A stretch of DNA of 64,000 bases from Hanstruepera neustonica (lineage in GTDB: Bacteria > Bacteroidota > Bacteroidia > Flavobacteriales > Flavobacteriaceae). Below, in pieces: positions 27,325-36,103 of the stretch. Made by a program: the position numbers and the translations under genes. The stretch lies in the NCBI RefSeq assembly GCF_002895005.1, contig NZ_POWF01000002.1, forward strand, positions 62,001-126,000. The letters are read 5' to 3'. Positions within the stretch are counted from its first letter, which is position 1, and the number at the start of each line of letters is the position of its first letter. The notes under the pieces were generated by a model. It saw only the letters and a list, made by a program, of their open reading frames with translations. It was not told the DNA's origin and made no database searches.

Positions 27325-28561
27325 ACTCAAAACGTATAGCCTTGACGGGTGATATTTTTGTAATGATATAGGACGGAACAATTAACATCAACATACACAT
27401 TATAAAGGTGCCAATATTCAATGCGACCATGTAACCAAAACTTAAATAAACAGGTGCTTCCGTCACGTAATAGACATCTGGATTTAAAGGGAATAATTTG
27501 AAATATTTTTGAGCCAGCAGAATACCCAAACCTATAAGATTACCCCAAAACAATCCTAATACAATGAGGTATGATGCATTGTAAAGAAATATTTTTCGGA
27601 TGCCCAAGTTACTACTTCCCAGAGCCTTTAGGATTCCAATCATTTGCGTGCGCTCCAGAATAAGGACCAATAGAGCTGTAATCATATTGATGCCTGCCAC
27701 CAAAATCATGATACCAATAATACCATAGATGTTTTTGTCAAAAATGTTAATCCATTCAAATATGGAGGCAAATTTCTGTTCTACAGTTATCGTATTGAGT
27801 TCAGAGGGTGTATTTTGATAAATAGCATTCTGAATTTGGTCCAAATCATCATAATTCGATACAAAGACTTCAAAATGCCCAACCTCTTCACCTATCTTCC
27901 ATTTATTAAGACGTTGCAAATGTTTGATATCTGAAATGATATAGGTTTTATCAAACTCCTGAAAACCCGAATTGTAAATCCCCACTATTTTATAAGGAAT
28001 AATTCGTGGTTGTTTGTTGTAGTCTTCCCGTAAGAAGTAAGTTTGAATGGTATCACCCAAATTGAGTTTTAGCCTATTGGCAACGTATTGGGATATCAAT
28101 ACATCTTCACTGTAAGTGTCAGTATATTTAGGCAATTCACCTGCCACCAAAAATTCCTGAAAATAATCCCACTTGAAATCGGTACCAACTCCTTTTACAA
28201 TAACCGCCTCAAAATCGGTTTCGGTTCGGATGATTCCAAATTTAGTAGCCACCCCTTGAATGTGATCAACACCTTCAACCGTTTTAAACTCTGGATAAAA
28301 CTCTTGATTCAGTGATATGGATCCATCACTTTCCTGGGAATTATTATTCCCAAATTTAGAAATCATAATATGGCCATTGAAGGCCACAACCTTATCCCGA
28401 ATCTTTTGTTGCAGGCCAATACCCGTAGCAATAGCAATCATCATGACCACCATACCAATAGCTATAGCTGCGATGCCAATTTTTATTATTGGTGCCGAAA
28501 CGCTACTTTTATACGCTTTACTATCAATTATACGTTTAGCTGTAAAATACTCGAAGTTCAA
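27323..28561 (-). CDS. FtsX-like ABC transporter permease (LolC/E type)
   Basis: About 412 aa with the MacB/FtsX permease layout: one N-terminal membrane helix (SAPIIKIGIAAIAIGMVVMM), a large periplasmic domain (about 60-260), then three helices near 275-300, 325-350 and 370-405. Predicted to work with an ATPase in lipoprotein release or export. No ATG is available near the start. TTG at 28561 gives the family-like MNFEYFTAKRII; another TTG at 28570 is possible. The chosen start touches the ATG of the divergent NamZ gene at 28562 with no spacer. The 3' end meets a dispersed repeat. Confidence 0.88.
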   Translation of the reverse strand: MNFEYFTAKRIIDSKAYKSSVSAPIIKIGIAAIAIGMVVMMIAIATGIGLQQKIRDKVVAFNGHIMISKFGNNNSQESDGSISLNQEFYPEFKTVEGVDHIQGVATKFGIIRTETDFEAVIVKGVGTDFKWDYFQEFLVAGELPKYTDTYSEDVLISQYVANRLKLNLGDTIQTYFLREDYNKQPRIIPYKIVGIYNSGFQEFDKTYIISDIKHLQRLNKWKIGEEVGHFEVFVSNYDDLDQIQNAIYQNTPSELNTITVEQKFASIFEWINIFDKNIYGIIGIMILVAGINMITALLVLILERTQMIGILKALGSSNLGIRKIFLYNASYLIVLGLFWGNLIGLGILLAQKYFKLFPLNPDVYYVTEAPVYLSFGYMVALNIGTFIMCMLMLIVPSYIITKISPVKAIRFE

Positions 28562-29809
28562 ATGGCGCAATTAAGTTTTTATAAAATCAAAAATACAGTT
28601 TTATTATTTGTTTTGGCATTGATTTCCTGTGGAAACTTTTCGCAAACAGAACAAGCCGCTAGTAAAAAACCTTTTGAAGAAAATCCTAAAGAAATTCCGC
28701 AAAATCTGGAGATCATTGTGGGTGCAAACCTTACCGAGCAATACCTGTCAGTACTGAACGGCAAACAGGTAGGGATTGTTGCCAATCAAACATCGGTTAT
28801 TTTTAAAGAAACAGGTTTCACCCATTTAGTAGATTCATTAGTATCCTTAAACGTTGATGTTGTAAAAGTATTTGCCCCAGAACACGGTTTTCGTGGTACC
28901 GCAGATGCTGGTGAGCTCGTAAAAGATGGCATTGATACCAAAACGGGATTACCGATTATTTCACTTTATGGAAAAAACAAAAAACCATCCAAAGAACAAC
29001 TAGCCGATATTGATTTAGTCATTTTTGATATTCAGGATGTTGGCGCGCGCTTCTATACCTATATTTCGACGTTACATTATGTTATGGAGGCTTGTGCCGA
29101 ACAGCGCATTCCTCTATTGATTTTAGATAGGCCCAATCCAAATGGGCACTACATTGACGGTCCGATTTTGGAACCTGAACATCAAAGTTTTGTTGGTATG
29201 CATCCTGTACCAGTAGTACACGGCATGACCATAGGTGAATACGCTCAAATGATTAATGGTGAAAAGTGGCTGAAAAATAATGTGATATGTGATTTAAAAA
29301 TTATTAGCTGCGAAAATTACACGCATGAATCCTCATACAGCTTACCCATAAAACCCTCACCTAATTTACCAAATGATGCAGCTATCAATTTGTATCCAAG
29401 TTTATGTTTTTTTGAAGGTACTAATGTCAATGCTGGTCGTGGAACCGATAAACAATTTCAGGTTTTTGGCAGTCCTTACTTGAATAATCAAATATTTAAA
29501 TTTCAATATACACCCGAATCTAATGATGGTGCAAAATACCCCAAACATGAGGGCAAAGTTTGCTATGGTATGGATTTAAGTGATACTAAAAAATTAGATC
29601 GATTGGATTTAAGTTATTTAATTCAAGCCTTTAAAAACACTGCAAACCAAAACCAATTCTTTATTGACTTCTTTACCAAACTGGCAGGGACAAAAAAACT
29701 TCAGCAGCAAATTGAAAATGGTTTAACTGAAGAAGCTATTAAAGCGTCTTGGGTTGAAGGCTTAAAGGATTATCGCAACATGCGGAAACCGTACCTGTTG
29801 TATGATTAA
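28562..29809 (+). CDS. Exo-beta-N-acetylmuramidase NamZ-like lipoprotein (DUF1343)
   Basis: A 415-aa protein of the DUF1343/NamZ family (GH171), which removes N-acetylmuramic acid from peptidoglycan fragments. A lipoprotein signal is visible: a hydrophobic segment then LISC with lipobox Cys23, so it is probably tethered to a membrane. Family motifs include FAPEHGFRGTADAGE, LVIFDIQDVGARFYTY and DRPNPNGHYIDGPIL. It likely serves cell-wall recycling or feeding on peptidoglycan. The ATG at 28562 puts the signal peptide in place; a longer in-frame extension lies inside the divergent gene and is rejected. The 3' end overlaps the next convergent gene by 4 bases. Confidence 0.9.
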   Translation: MAQLSFYKIKNTVLLFVLALISCGNFSQTEQAASKKPFEENPKEIPQNLEIIVGANLTEQYLSVLNGKQVGIVANQTSVIFKETGFTHLVDSLVSLNVDVVKVFAPEHGFRGTADAGELVKDGIDTKTGLPIISLYGKNKKPSKEQLADIDLVIFDIQDVGARFYTYISTLHYVMEACAEQRIPLLILDRPNPNGHYIDGPILEPEHQSFVGMHPVPVVHGMTIGEYAQMINGEKWLKNNVICDLKIISCENYTHESSYSLPIKPSPNLPNDAAINLYPSLCFFEGTNVNAGRGTDKQFQVFGSPYLNNQIFKFQYTPESNDGAKYPKHEGKVCYGMDLSDTKKLDRLDLSYLIQAFKNTANQNQFFIDFFTKLAGTKKLQQQIENGLTEEAIKASWVEGLKDYRNMRKPYLLYD

Positions 29810-30210
29810 TTATCTGAATAGGATAATTTTGTGCGCTCGACAGAGGTCAAGTTTTTCGAGTCATAAATGTGTAATACGAACACAATCTTTTTTGAAGATT
29901 GACTGACCACTAAAACATGTTTCCCCTTTGAAAGTTCTGACAGAGGAAGCTTAAACTCATTTTTATTGACATAGGAATCTATCTCTCGCTTGTAATCAGA
30001 ATTTATGGAATACACATAAGTAATTGGCTTATTACTTTGCAACAACAAGGTGTCTTTAGACTGATTTAAATCGTGAAAAATATCGGATGCACTGATATTG
30101 GAATTCTTTTCAATTAGTCCAATATGACTTGACTGCGCTGAAGCGCGATAACAAGTTCCTGTAGCGCAACAAATAGCTAAAGCAAAATAAAACGAATGTT
30201 TCCCAATCAT
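29806..30210 (-). CDS. Hypothetical secreted protein
   Basis: A 134-aa protein I do not recognise. It has an N-terminal signal-like segment (about 1-26, ending ASAQ) and a mature part that looks beta-rich, with several Lys/Ser-rich strands (LPLSELSKGKHVLVVSQSS, then KIVFVLHIYDS). The pattern suggests a small periplasmic or surface beta-sandwich, perhaps like a fibronectin-III-type or secretion-sorting module, but no motif proves it. It ends convergently with NamZ, overlapping by 4 bases. Confidence 0.65.
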   Translation of the reverse strand: MIGKHSFYFALAICCATGTCYRASAQSSHIGLIEKNSNISASDIFHDLNQSKDTLLLQSNKPITYVYSINSDYKREIDSYVNKNEFKLPLSELSKGKHVLVVSQSSKKIVFVLHIYDSKNLTSVERTKLSYSDN

Positions 30211-30374
30211 TATTTAATATGTTTAAAACAACATACTTTAATGAATCCCAGACGGTAAACATATATAAATCAACTAGTTAAAATACTAGTTACTCTATAA
30301 ACAGCAAATAAACAGGATGAAATTCAGTTTTTGATAAAAAGGAATACTAATTTAATCATATCAAATTCCATAAT

Positions 30375-31211
30375 TTATTTATCCGGCAAGATGGTAGGCT
30401 TCTGATATTTTTGAAAGGGTTGTTTCAATAACTCCCCTATTTTCCCATTGGCTTCTTCATCTGGAAAAACATCCACACCATATACTATTTTTTCGCGATC
30501 CAATTCCATATAGGTTCCAAAAAGTCTATCCCAAATTGAAAAAATATTGCCATAATTCGAATCGGTATAAGGCAACACATAATGATGATGCACCTTATGC
30601 ATATCAGGCGATACAATAAAATAACTCAATAACTTATCAGCCTTTTTAGACATTTTAATATTGGCATGCGTAAACTGTGTTGCTACAAGAGATAGCGATT
30701 GATAAAGCATCACAATACCTATGGGTGTTCCTACAACAAAAACGCCAAACAATGTAAAGGCAAAACGAATGACACTCTCAATAGGATGATGTCTGTTAGC
30801 TGTAGTCGTGTCAACATTATGATCTGTGTGATGAACCAAATGCACCATCCATAAAGGTTTCGCCTTGTGTTCAACATAATGCGCCAAATAAGCACCAAAA
30901 AAATCCAACAATAAGACACCCAATAAAACGTAAAGCCATAGTGGCATTTCAGGTAACCAATTAATAAGTCCAAAATTATTCGCCGAAACCCAATCAGCGG
31001 TTTTAAGCAGTAAAAAAGCAAACGCAAAATTAATAATGACTGTAGTAAGAGTGAAAAACAAATTTGGCAGTGCATGTTGCCACTTTCTGTATTTGAATTT
31101 GAATAATGGCAACGAACCTTCCAACAACCAAAAAAAAGTAATACCACCCACAAGAATGATACTTCTATGAAGTGACGGAATGGTTTCAAAATAATTAATT
31201 AAATCCTGCAT
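30375..31211 (-). CDS. Sterol desaturase/fatty-acid hydroxylase family protein
   Basis: A 278-aa integral membrane protein of the diiron hydroxylase superfamily. The eight-histidine pattern is visible: H111-x3-H115, H124-x2-H127-H128, H141-H142 and H205-x2-H208-H209, between four or more hydrophobic helices. Members hydroxylate or desaturate lipids such as carotenoids, fatty acids or ether lipids; the substrate cannot be read here. It is followed 18 bases upstream by the YkgJ-type gene in the same direction, which may supply or maintain metal (inference). The upstream spacer 30211-30374 holds no clear feature. Confidence 0.87.
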   Translation of the reverse strand: MQDLINYFETIPSLHRSIILVGGITFFWLLEGSLPLFKFKYRKWQHALPNLFFTLTTVIINFAFAFLLLKTADWVSANNFGLINWLPEMPLWLYVLLGVLLLDFFGAYLAHYVEHKAKPLWMVHLVHHTDHNVDTTTANRHHPIESVIRFAFTLFGVFVVGTPIGIVMLYQSLSLVATQFTHANIKMSKKADKLLSYFIVSPDMHKVHHHYVLPYTDSNYGNIFSIWDRLFGTYMELDREKIVYGVDVFPDEEANGKIGELLKQPFQKYQKPTILPDK

Positions 31212-31229
31212 GAATACCTACTATATTTT

Positions 31230-31724
31230 CTACAATTTAATTCTTTTTTTCATTTCTTCAACAATGTTAAATGCCGCTGGACAAATAGCCACATTTTTGA
31301 GTGTCAAATTAGATATCTGTTGGAATTTCTTTCTATCGGTATGCGGAAATTCTTTACACGCTTTGGGTCTGACGTCATAAATACTACAATAATTATCTGC
31401 TCCCAAAAAAGTACACGGAACCGATTGCAAAACATAATCATTTTCTTCATCAATTCGCAAATAACTTTCAATGAAATCTTGAGGTTTCATTTTGAAATGT
31501 TTGGCTATCCGTTCAATATCCTTATCGGTAAATAAAGGCCCAGTCGTTTTACAACAGTTGGCACATTCTAAACAATCCGTTTTTTGAAACTCCCGATCAT
31601 GTAATTCCTGCATCACATAATCTAGTTGCTTGGGTGGCTTCTTTTTTAGTTTTTTAAAGAAGGCTTTATTCTCGTTATGTTTATCTTTGGCCAGCTGTGG
31701 CAGATTATCAATAAAGTCTTGCAT
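31230..31724 (-). CDS. YkgJ-type cysteine cluster protein
   Basis: A 164-aa cytosolic protein with the CxxCxxCC pattern at 51-58 (CLECANCC) and further cysteines at 104, 113, 123 and 148 (CTFLGADNYCSIYDVRPKAC). The YkgJ/UPF0153 family probably binds zinc or an iron-sulfur centre; the biochemical role is unsettled. It is directly upstream of the diiron membrane hydroxylase gene on the same strand. ATG start at 31722-31724, 63 bases from a divergent methyltransferase gene. Confidence 0.88.
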   Translation of the reverse strand: MQDFIDNLPQLAKDKHNENKAFFKKLKKKPPKQLDYVMQELHDREFQKTDCLECANCCKTTGPLFTDKDIERIAKHFKMKPQDFIESYLRIDEENDYVLQSVPCTFLGADNYCSIYDVRPKACKEFPHTDRKKFQQISNLTLKNVAICPAAFNIVEEMKKRIKL

Positions 31725-31757
31725 GGTGTAAAAATAGTCAAACTAATTATAAAAAAT

Positions 31758-31783
31758 GGATTCCTGCCTTCGTAGGAATGACA
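31758..31783. repeat. Small hairpin repeat upstream of a methyltransferase gene
   Basis: ATTCCT (31760-31765) pairs with AGGAAT (31774-31779) around GCCTTCGT. The sequence GGATTCCTGCCTTCGTAGGA is of a type I recall as dispersed in Flavobacteriaceae. It ends 5 bases before the methyltransferase ATG, so it would form a hairpin in the 5' leader. A decayed relative lies near 34295-34320. Confidence 0.55.
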
Positions 31784-31787
31784 AAAT

Positions 31788-32483
31788 ATGAAAGATCTTT
31801 TTGGGAAAGCTTTATTGGATTATTATCATGGTAACTACACCGAAGATATTATAACGGCAACCAACATTTCGGATGAAGATGAACTGCCTTTACCCTACCT
31901 CTTCCGAGATTTTAAGAATATGCCTAAACTGGAACAAAAAGCCTTACAGCTTGCAAAGGGCTCCATTTTGGATGTGGGTTGTGGATCCGGTTCCCACAGT
32001 TTGTATCTTCAAAACAAAGGTTTAGTTGTGAAAGCCATTGATATTTCAAAAGGTGCCGTTGAAGTCAGTCAAAAACGGGGAGTCAAAAAAGTTCAACAAT
32101 TAGATTTACTGGATGAAAGCGAACAGTTTGATACCATTTTACTGCTGATGAATGGTACAGGTATTTTTCAGGAAATCAATCAGGTTGCTAAATACTTAAA
32201 ACATTTAAAATCGTTGTTAAGACCTAATGGTCAAATCCTGATAGATTCTTCAGATATTCAATATATGTACCAAGATGAAGATGGCGGTTTATGGATTGAT
32301 ACCAACGCTGGCTACTATGGCGAACTGGATTATTTTTTAAGTTATAAGGGTGAGGAAGAAACACCCATAAAATGGCTTTATCTGGATTTTGAAACTCTAT
32401 TCGTGGCTTGTAAAAGTGCTGGACTTAACTGCGAAAAAATCATGGATGGTGAACACTTTGATTATTTAGGAAAACTCTCCTAG
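31788..32483 (+). CDS. Class I SAM-dependent methyltransferase
   Basis: A 231-aa enzyme with a Rossmann-type SAM-binding fold. Motif I, DVGCGSGSH, is at 62-70, the acidic motif AIDISKGAVE follows, and LLRPNGQILID is near 142-152. The N-terminal 40 residues and the region after residue 160 probably define the substrate, which is unknown. It starts directly after a hairpin repeat and its stop codon overlaps the convergent amidohydrolase gene by 4 bases. Confidence 0.88.
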   Translation: MKDLFGKALLDYYHGNYTEDIITATNISDEDELPLPYLFRDFKNMPKLEQKALQLAKGSILDVGCGSGSHSLYLQNKGLVVKAIDISKGAVEVSQKRGVKKVQQLDLLDESEQFDTILLLMNGTGIFQEINQVAKYLKHLKSLLRPNGQILIDSSDIQYMYQDEDGGLWIDTNAGYYGELDYFLSYKGEEETPIKWLYLDFETLFVACKSAGLNCEKIMDGEHFDYLGKLS

Positions 32484-34120
32484 TTTAATTGTGGTTCTCC
32501 TCCAACATAAGTTTGCAATACTTTTGTATTTGGAACGTCATCAATAGGCACTTTCATGATATCTCTATCGATAATAATAAAATCAGCCAATTTACCGACT
32601 TCAATACTGCCTTTTTCCTCTTCTTCAAAATTGGAATAGGCTGCCCAAATAGTCATTCCCTTTAGGGCTTCCATGCGTGTCAAACCATTTTCAGATTGAA
32701 ATCCACCTTCTGGATAATGCTCTAAATCTTGCCTGACAACAGCTGCATAAAATGTTAAAAAGGGACTAACTTGCTCCACAGGAAAATCGGTGCCTAAAGC
32801 AATTTTCCCATACTGCTCCAATAATTTTTTGTATGCATAAGCTCCATGAATACGTTCTTCGCCAACGCGATCTTCCGCCCAATACATATCACTAGTAGCA
32901 TGTGTAGGCTGAACAGAAGGCAAAATATGGTCAAAATATTGAAAATCTTCTGGTGACACTACCTGTGCATGCTCGATACGCCAACGTCTGTCCTGTTTAC
33001 CCAATAAGGCATCCTTGTAGGCCAATAAAACCTGATGATTGGCAGAATCTCCTATGGCATGCGTATTCATTTGAAATTGAGAATCTGCAATGCGGCTCGC
33101 AGAATTTTTTATGTGATTTAAAGACATCACAGGTAATCCGTAGGTATCTTGTTTGTCAGAATAAGGTTCACGTAGCAATGCTCCTCTGGACCCTAAAGCA
33201 CCATCGGCATAAAACTTGAAGGACCTGACATTCAACCGATCTGTTTTGGTAATTCCTTTGTTCAAATAATGATTCAAATTCGTTTCTGTACCTGGCACCA
33301 TCATATAAAGTCGCATTTTTAAATCACCTGATTTCTGGAGGCTATCAATTAAGTCAATGGTTTCAATCCATGGTGTGGTGAAAATATCTGGGCCAGCATC
33401 AGAAATGGTAGTCAATCCATTTTCAAAACAGATTTTTTGAGCCGCTAAAAGCGCTTCAACGAGTTGTTCCTGATTAAATTCCGGCCAATTATTCATGACC
33501 AACTGTTCGGCATTGTCTAGTAGAATACCTGTTAGCTTTCCATCTTTCACCTCCACTTCACCACCTTCAATGGTACTGTTAATAGTAACATTTCCCAAAT
33601 CTAATGCCGCTTGATTACAAAAAGATGCGTGACCATCTATACGCGTAAGCGCCACAGGTGTATTGGGGAATAATTTGTCTAAAATGGTTTTATCAGGCAT
33701 GTTTTTATCTTCCCAATCGTTTTGATCCCAGCCTCTGCCTTTTATAAATGGCATGTTGTGCTCTTTATGAAAATCCAACACACGCATAATCATATCATCA
33801 AAACTTGTTGTTCCTATCAGGTTAACCTGTTTTTGCAATTGCCCAAGGGTCAGAAAATGCGCATGCGCATCAATCAATCCAGGTAAAATGGTGAGCCCTT
33901 CTGCATTAATTATGGTGTCCGCAGTATATTTTTCCTGTAATTCATTTGATGAGGCCAGATCAAAAAACCTCCCATCTTTAATGGCAAATGCTTCAGCCTT
34001 GTCAAATTCGTCCAAAAGTGTATAGATATTTGCATTAATAACTATCGCATCAACTTGTGGTTTTTCTTTTTGACAAGAGAATATGCTTAAAAAGATAAAA
34101 GGCAGTATGAGTTTTTTCAT
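32480..34120 (-). CDS. Amidohydrolase (YtcJ-like) lipoprotein
   Basis: A 546-aa metal-dependent hydrolase of the Amidohydrolase_3 group. The N-terminus MKKLILPFIFLSIFSC is a lipoprotein signal with Cys16, so the enzyme is probably in the periplasm. The metal-binding HxH is H86/H88 in GLIDAHAHF. Later motifs are HAIGDSANH, IEHAQVV and GTDFPVEQVSPF, which supply the remaining metal ligands. The substrate is unknown; relatives hydrolyse amides or exocyclic imines. It overlaps the convergent methyltransferase gene by 4 bases at its 3' end. Confidence 0.9.
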   Translation of the reverse strand: MKKLILPFIFLSIFSCQKEKPQVDAIVINANIYTLLDEFDKAEAFAIKDGRFFDLASSNELQEKYTADTIINAEGLTILPGLIDAHAHFLTLGQLQKQVNLIGTTSFDDMIMRVLDFHKEHNMPFIKGRGWDQNDWEDKNMPDKTILDKLFPNTPVALTRIDGHASFCNQAALDLGNVTINSTIEGGEVEVKDGKLTGILLDNAEQLVMNNWPEFNQEQLVEALLAAQKICFENGLTTISDAGPDIFTTPWIETIDLIDSLQKSGDLKMRLYMMVPGTETNLNHYLNKGITKTDRLNVRSFKFYADGALGSRGALLREPYSDKQDTYGLPVMSLNHIKNSASRIADSQFQMNTHAIGDSANHQVLLAYKDALLGKQDRRWRIEHAQVVSPEDFQYFDHILPSVQPTHATSDMYWAEDRVGEERIHGAYAYKKLLEQYGKIALGTDFPVEQVSPFLTFYAAVVRQDLEHYPEGGFQSENGLTRMEALKGMTIWAAYSNFEEEEKGSIEVGKLADFIIIDRDIMKVPIDDVPNTKVLQTYVGGEPQLN

Positions 34121-34200
34121 AAATGGCTATTTATAAAATCTTATCTAAATTAATAATTATAATTAGAAATAGAGATGTTACTATACGATAATAAGATTTT

Positions 34201-34319
34201 TGAAACACGTTTCGAGAGCATTTTCGACATCTCGACTACGCTGGATGCAGACTTATATTCAATGTAACCCCTTATCGCAGATTAGAATGAAAGAGAAATT
34301 CCTGCTTTCGCGGGTATTT
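34201..34319. repeat. Remnants of two dispersed repeats in the 34121-34320 gap
   Basis: The 200-base gap between the barrel protein and amidohydrolase genes holds two segments unlike the AT-rich background. One is near 34208-34252, with TCGACATCTCGACTACGCTG. The other is near 34295-34319, where AAATTCCTGC faces GCGGGTATTT around TTTC. The second is a degenerate cousin of the repeat at 31758. No gene is evident here. Confidence 0.45.
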
Positions 34320-34320
34320 G

Positions 34321-36045
34321 TTAAAAATCAAACTTGTAAGTTGCGCCTCCTAACAATTGAATGCCTTGAACATCAAAATTTTGCCAGCGCTGATAGTCTT
34401 GATTAGCCAGATTGTTTCCTTTTAAATAAGCTGATAATCTATCAGTAATGTGATAGCCTACGTGAGCATTTAAATCAAAATAGCTATCTAACGTGACTAC
34501 TCTTTCAAATGGCTGAATAAGATTTGGATAGAAAATATTATCCTTACGTTCCCCTACATAAAACAAATTAGCTCCTACAAACCACTTTTCATTAATTTGG
34601 TAATCCATAAATAACGATGCTTTAATATCTGGTAAATTCCAAGCTTCACGCTCATCACTAACATCATAAATAAAATATTCTCCTTGAATTCCCAAGGTGA
34701 AATTTCGGTTAACATCCACACTTAATTCGCCACCAATGGAAAAGGTCGACACATCATCGTACACCACACCAAATGAATTACCATAGGTATAACTTTCACC
34801 CATTGCTAAAACGGTATTATTTAAAAACAAGGCTTTATTGCTTTCTGCAACATAACCTCCTTTAATGTTGTAACCCATACTATTGGATAGCTTCCCTTTA
34901 AGACCTACAAAGGCATTGTATTGCTGATCGGTTGGTGTTATAAAAAGTGTTGGAGAAACATACGGATTCTCCTGCGCGAAGTCGTAATAACTATTCTGAA
35001 TTAAACCACCCTGAATGCCACCATAAGCAATAAGCACCTCATCAACCACACGATAAGAAGCAGAAACGTTCGGATAGATGTAAAACTTATTACCGCCTAA
35101 TTCAGTATCATTCAAATAGTATAAAGACACACCCAAATCCAATGTTAAATCATCTTGGGTCAATCTATAAGTTGGTGCTAGACCGATATTAAAATTTCCG
35201 TATTTTAATTCACCTAACGCATTATAACTACGGTCAAACGAACCTCCTAAATAATCAATTTTCAGAACTGTGGCTATTTCAAAATCGGAAATAGGAATAT
35301 CGGCAGTTGCCTGGGCCTTAAACCTATTTTCTCCTGAACCTTTATCATCTCCAAAGCGTCTAAAAAATACAGATCCTGAATTAATGTATGAATCTTCAAA
35401 AGTAATATCACCCGACACATGTGCACCGTAAAACTCGTGTAAAACCGGTAATCTATCGACATCCGATTTCTCAAAAATAGATTTGGGCACACCATACCAA
35501 TTATAACTTTGATGCAGACCTCCCAACTCCACATTCCAGGCCATGTCCCTCAAGTTTTGCGCATAATTGATATTTAATTTAGTATCATAAAAACTATCAT
35601 CTAAATAAACCCCATCAATGCCACCTTGCGATGAATGATGACTGATGTAGCCTCCAACGCTTTCCGTTCTTGACAAAGCATGATTGAGATATAATTCTCC
35701 TAAAATATTGACATAATTTCCAAATCCTAATGACGCATAATTATCATATAATTTAGGTGGTTTCTCCTTATCAACTACAGCAGCTTTACCTTTAGCTGGC
35801 GTAAACGTTGAAGCCACTGGAAAGGAAAAAATATTATACTGAATGTTTTTTTTGGTCGTTGTAACCTCATCATCCAATGAGGGTTCTTCTTTGACTTTAA
35901 ACGCATCGGAAATAGTTGGTTCGTAAGGTTTCACAACATTAATAACATTGGTGTCCAATGTATCATTAGGACGCTCTTGAGACCAAGAAATTGTGATTGA
36001 AAAAACGGTTACCGCTATTAAGATTTGATAAACTTGCTTACGCAT
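34321..36045 (-). CDS. Outer-membrane beta-barrel protein (TonB-dependent receptor-like)
   Basis: A 574-aa protein starting at the ATG MRKQVYQILIAVTVF, which gives a clean signal peptide (cleavage after ISWSQ). The open frame runs 23 codons further from a GTG, but that would bury the signal peptide. After about 90 flexible residues come many amphipathic strands (YASLGFGNYVNILGELYLNH and similar) to a terminal Phe (TYKFDF), the outer-membrane assembly signature. No plug domain is visible, so it may be a porin-like barrel rather than a true TonB receptor. It follows the large TPR gene on the same strand by 58 bases. Confidence 0.82.
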   Translation of the reverse strand: MRKQVYQILIAVTVFSITISWSQERPNDTLDTNVINVVKPYEPTISDAFKVKEEPSLDDEVTTTKKNIQYNIFSFPVASTFTPAKGKAAVVDKEKPPKLYDNYASLGFGNYVNILGELYLNHALSRTESVGGYISHHSSQGGIDGVYLDDSFYDTKLNINYAQNLRDMAWNVELGGLHQSYNWYGVPKSIFEKSDVDRLPVLHEFYGAHVSGDITFEDSYINSGSVFFRRFGDDKGSGENRFKAQATADIPISDFEIATVLKIDYLGGSFDRSYNALGELKYGNFNIGLAPTYRLTQDDLTLDLGVSLYYLNDTELGGNKFYIYPNVSASYRVVDEVLIAYGGIQGGLIQNSYYDFAQENPYVSPTLFITPTDQQYNAFVGLKGKLSNSMGYNIKGGYVAESNKALFLNNTVLAMGESYTYGNSFGVVYDDVSTFSIGGELSVDVNRNFTLGIQGEYFIYDVSDEREAWNLPDIKASLFMDYQINEKWFVGANLFYVGERKDNIFYPNLIQPFERVVTLDSYFDLNAHVGYHITDRLSAYLKGNNLANQDYQRWQNFDVQGIQLLGGATYKFDF

Positions 36046-36103
36046 AGATTTGTTTTTTGTTTGATGTCTTTCTTTGATTTTATTCTGCTCTAAATTGTTT
36101 GAT

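Noticed and set aside
28370-28561. N-terminal extension of the NamZ-like protein
   Set aside because: It lies antisense inside the permease gene and would place the lipoprotein signal in the middle of the protein.
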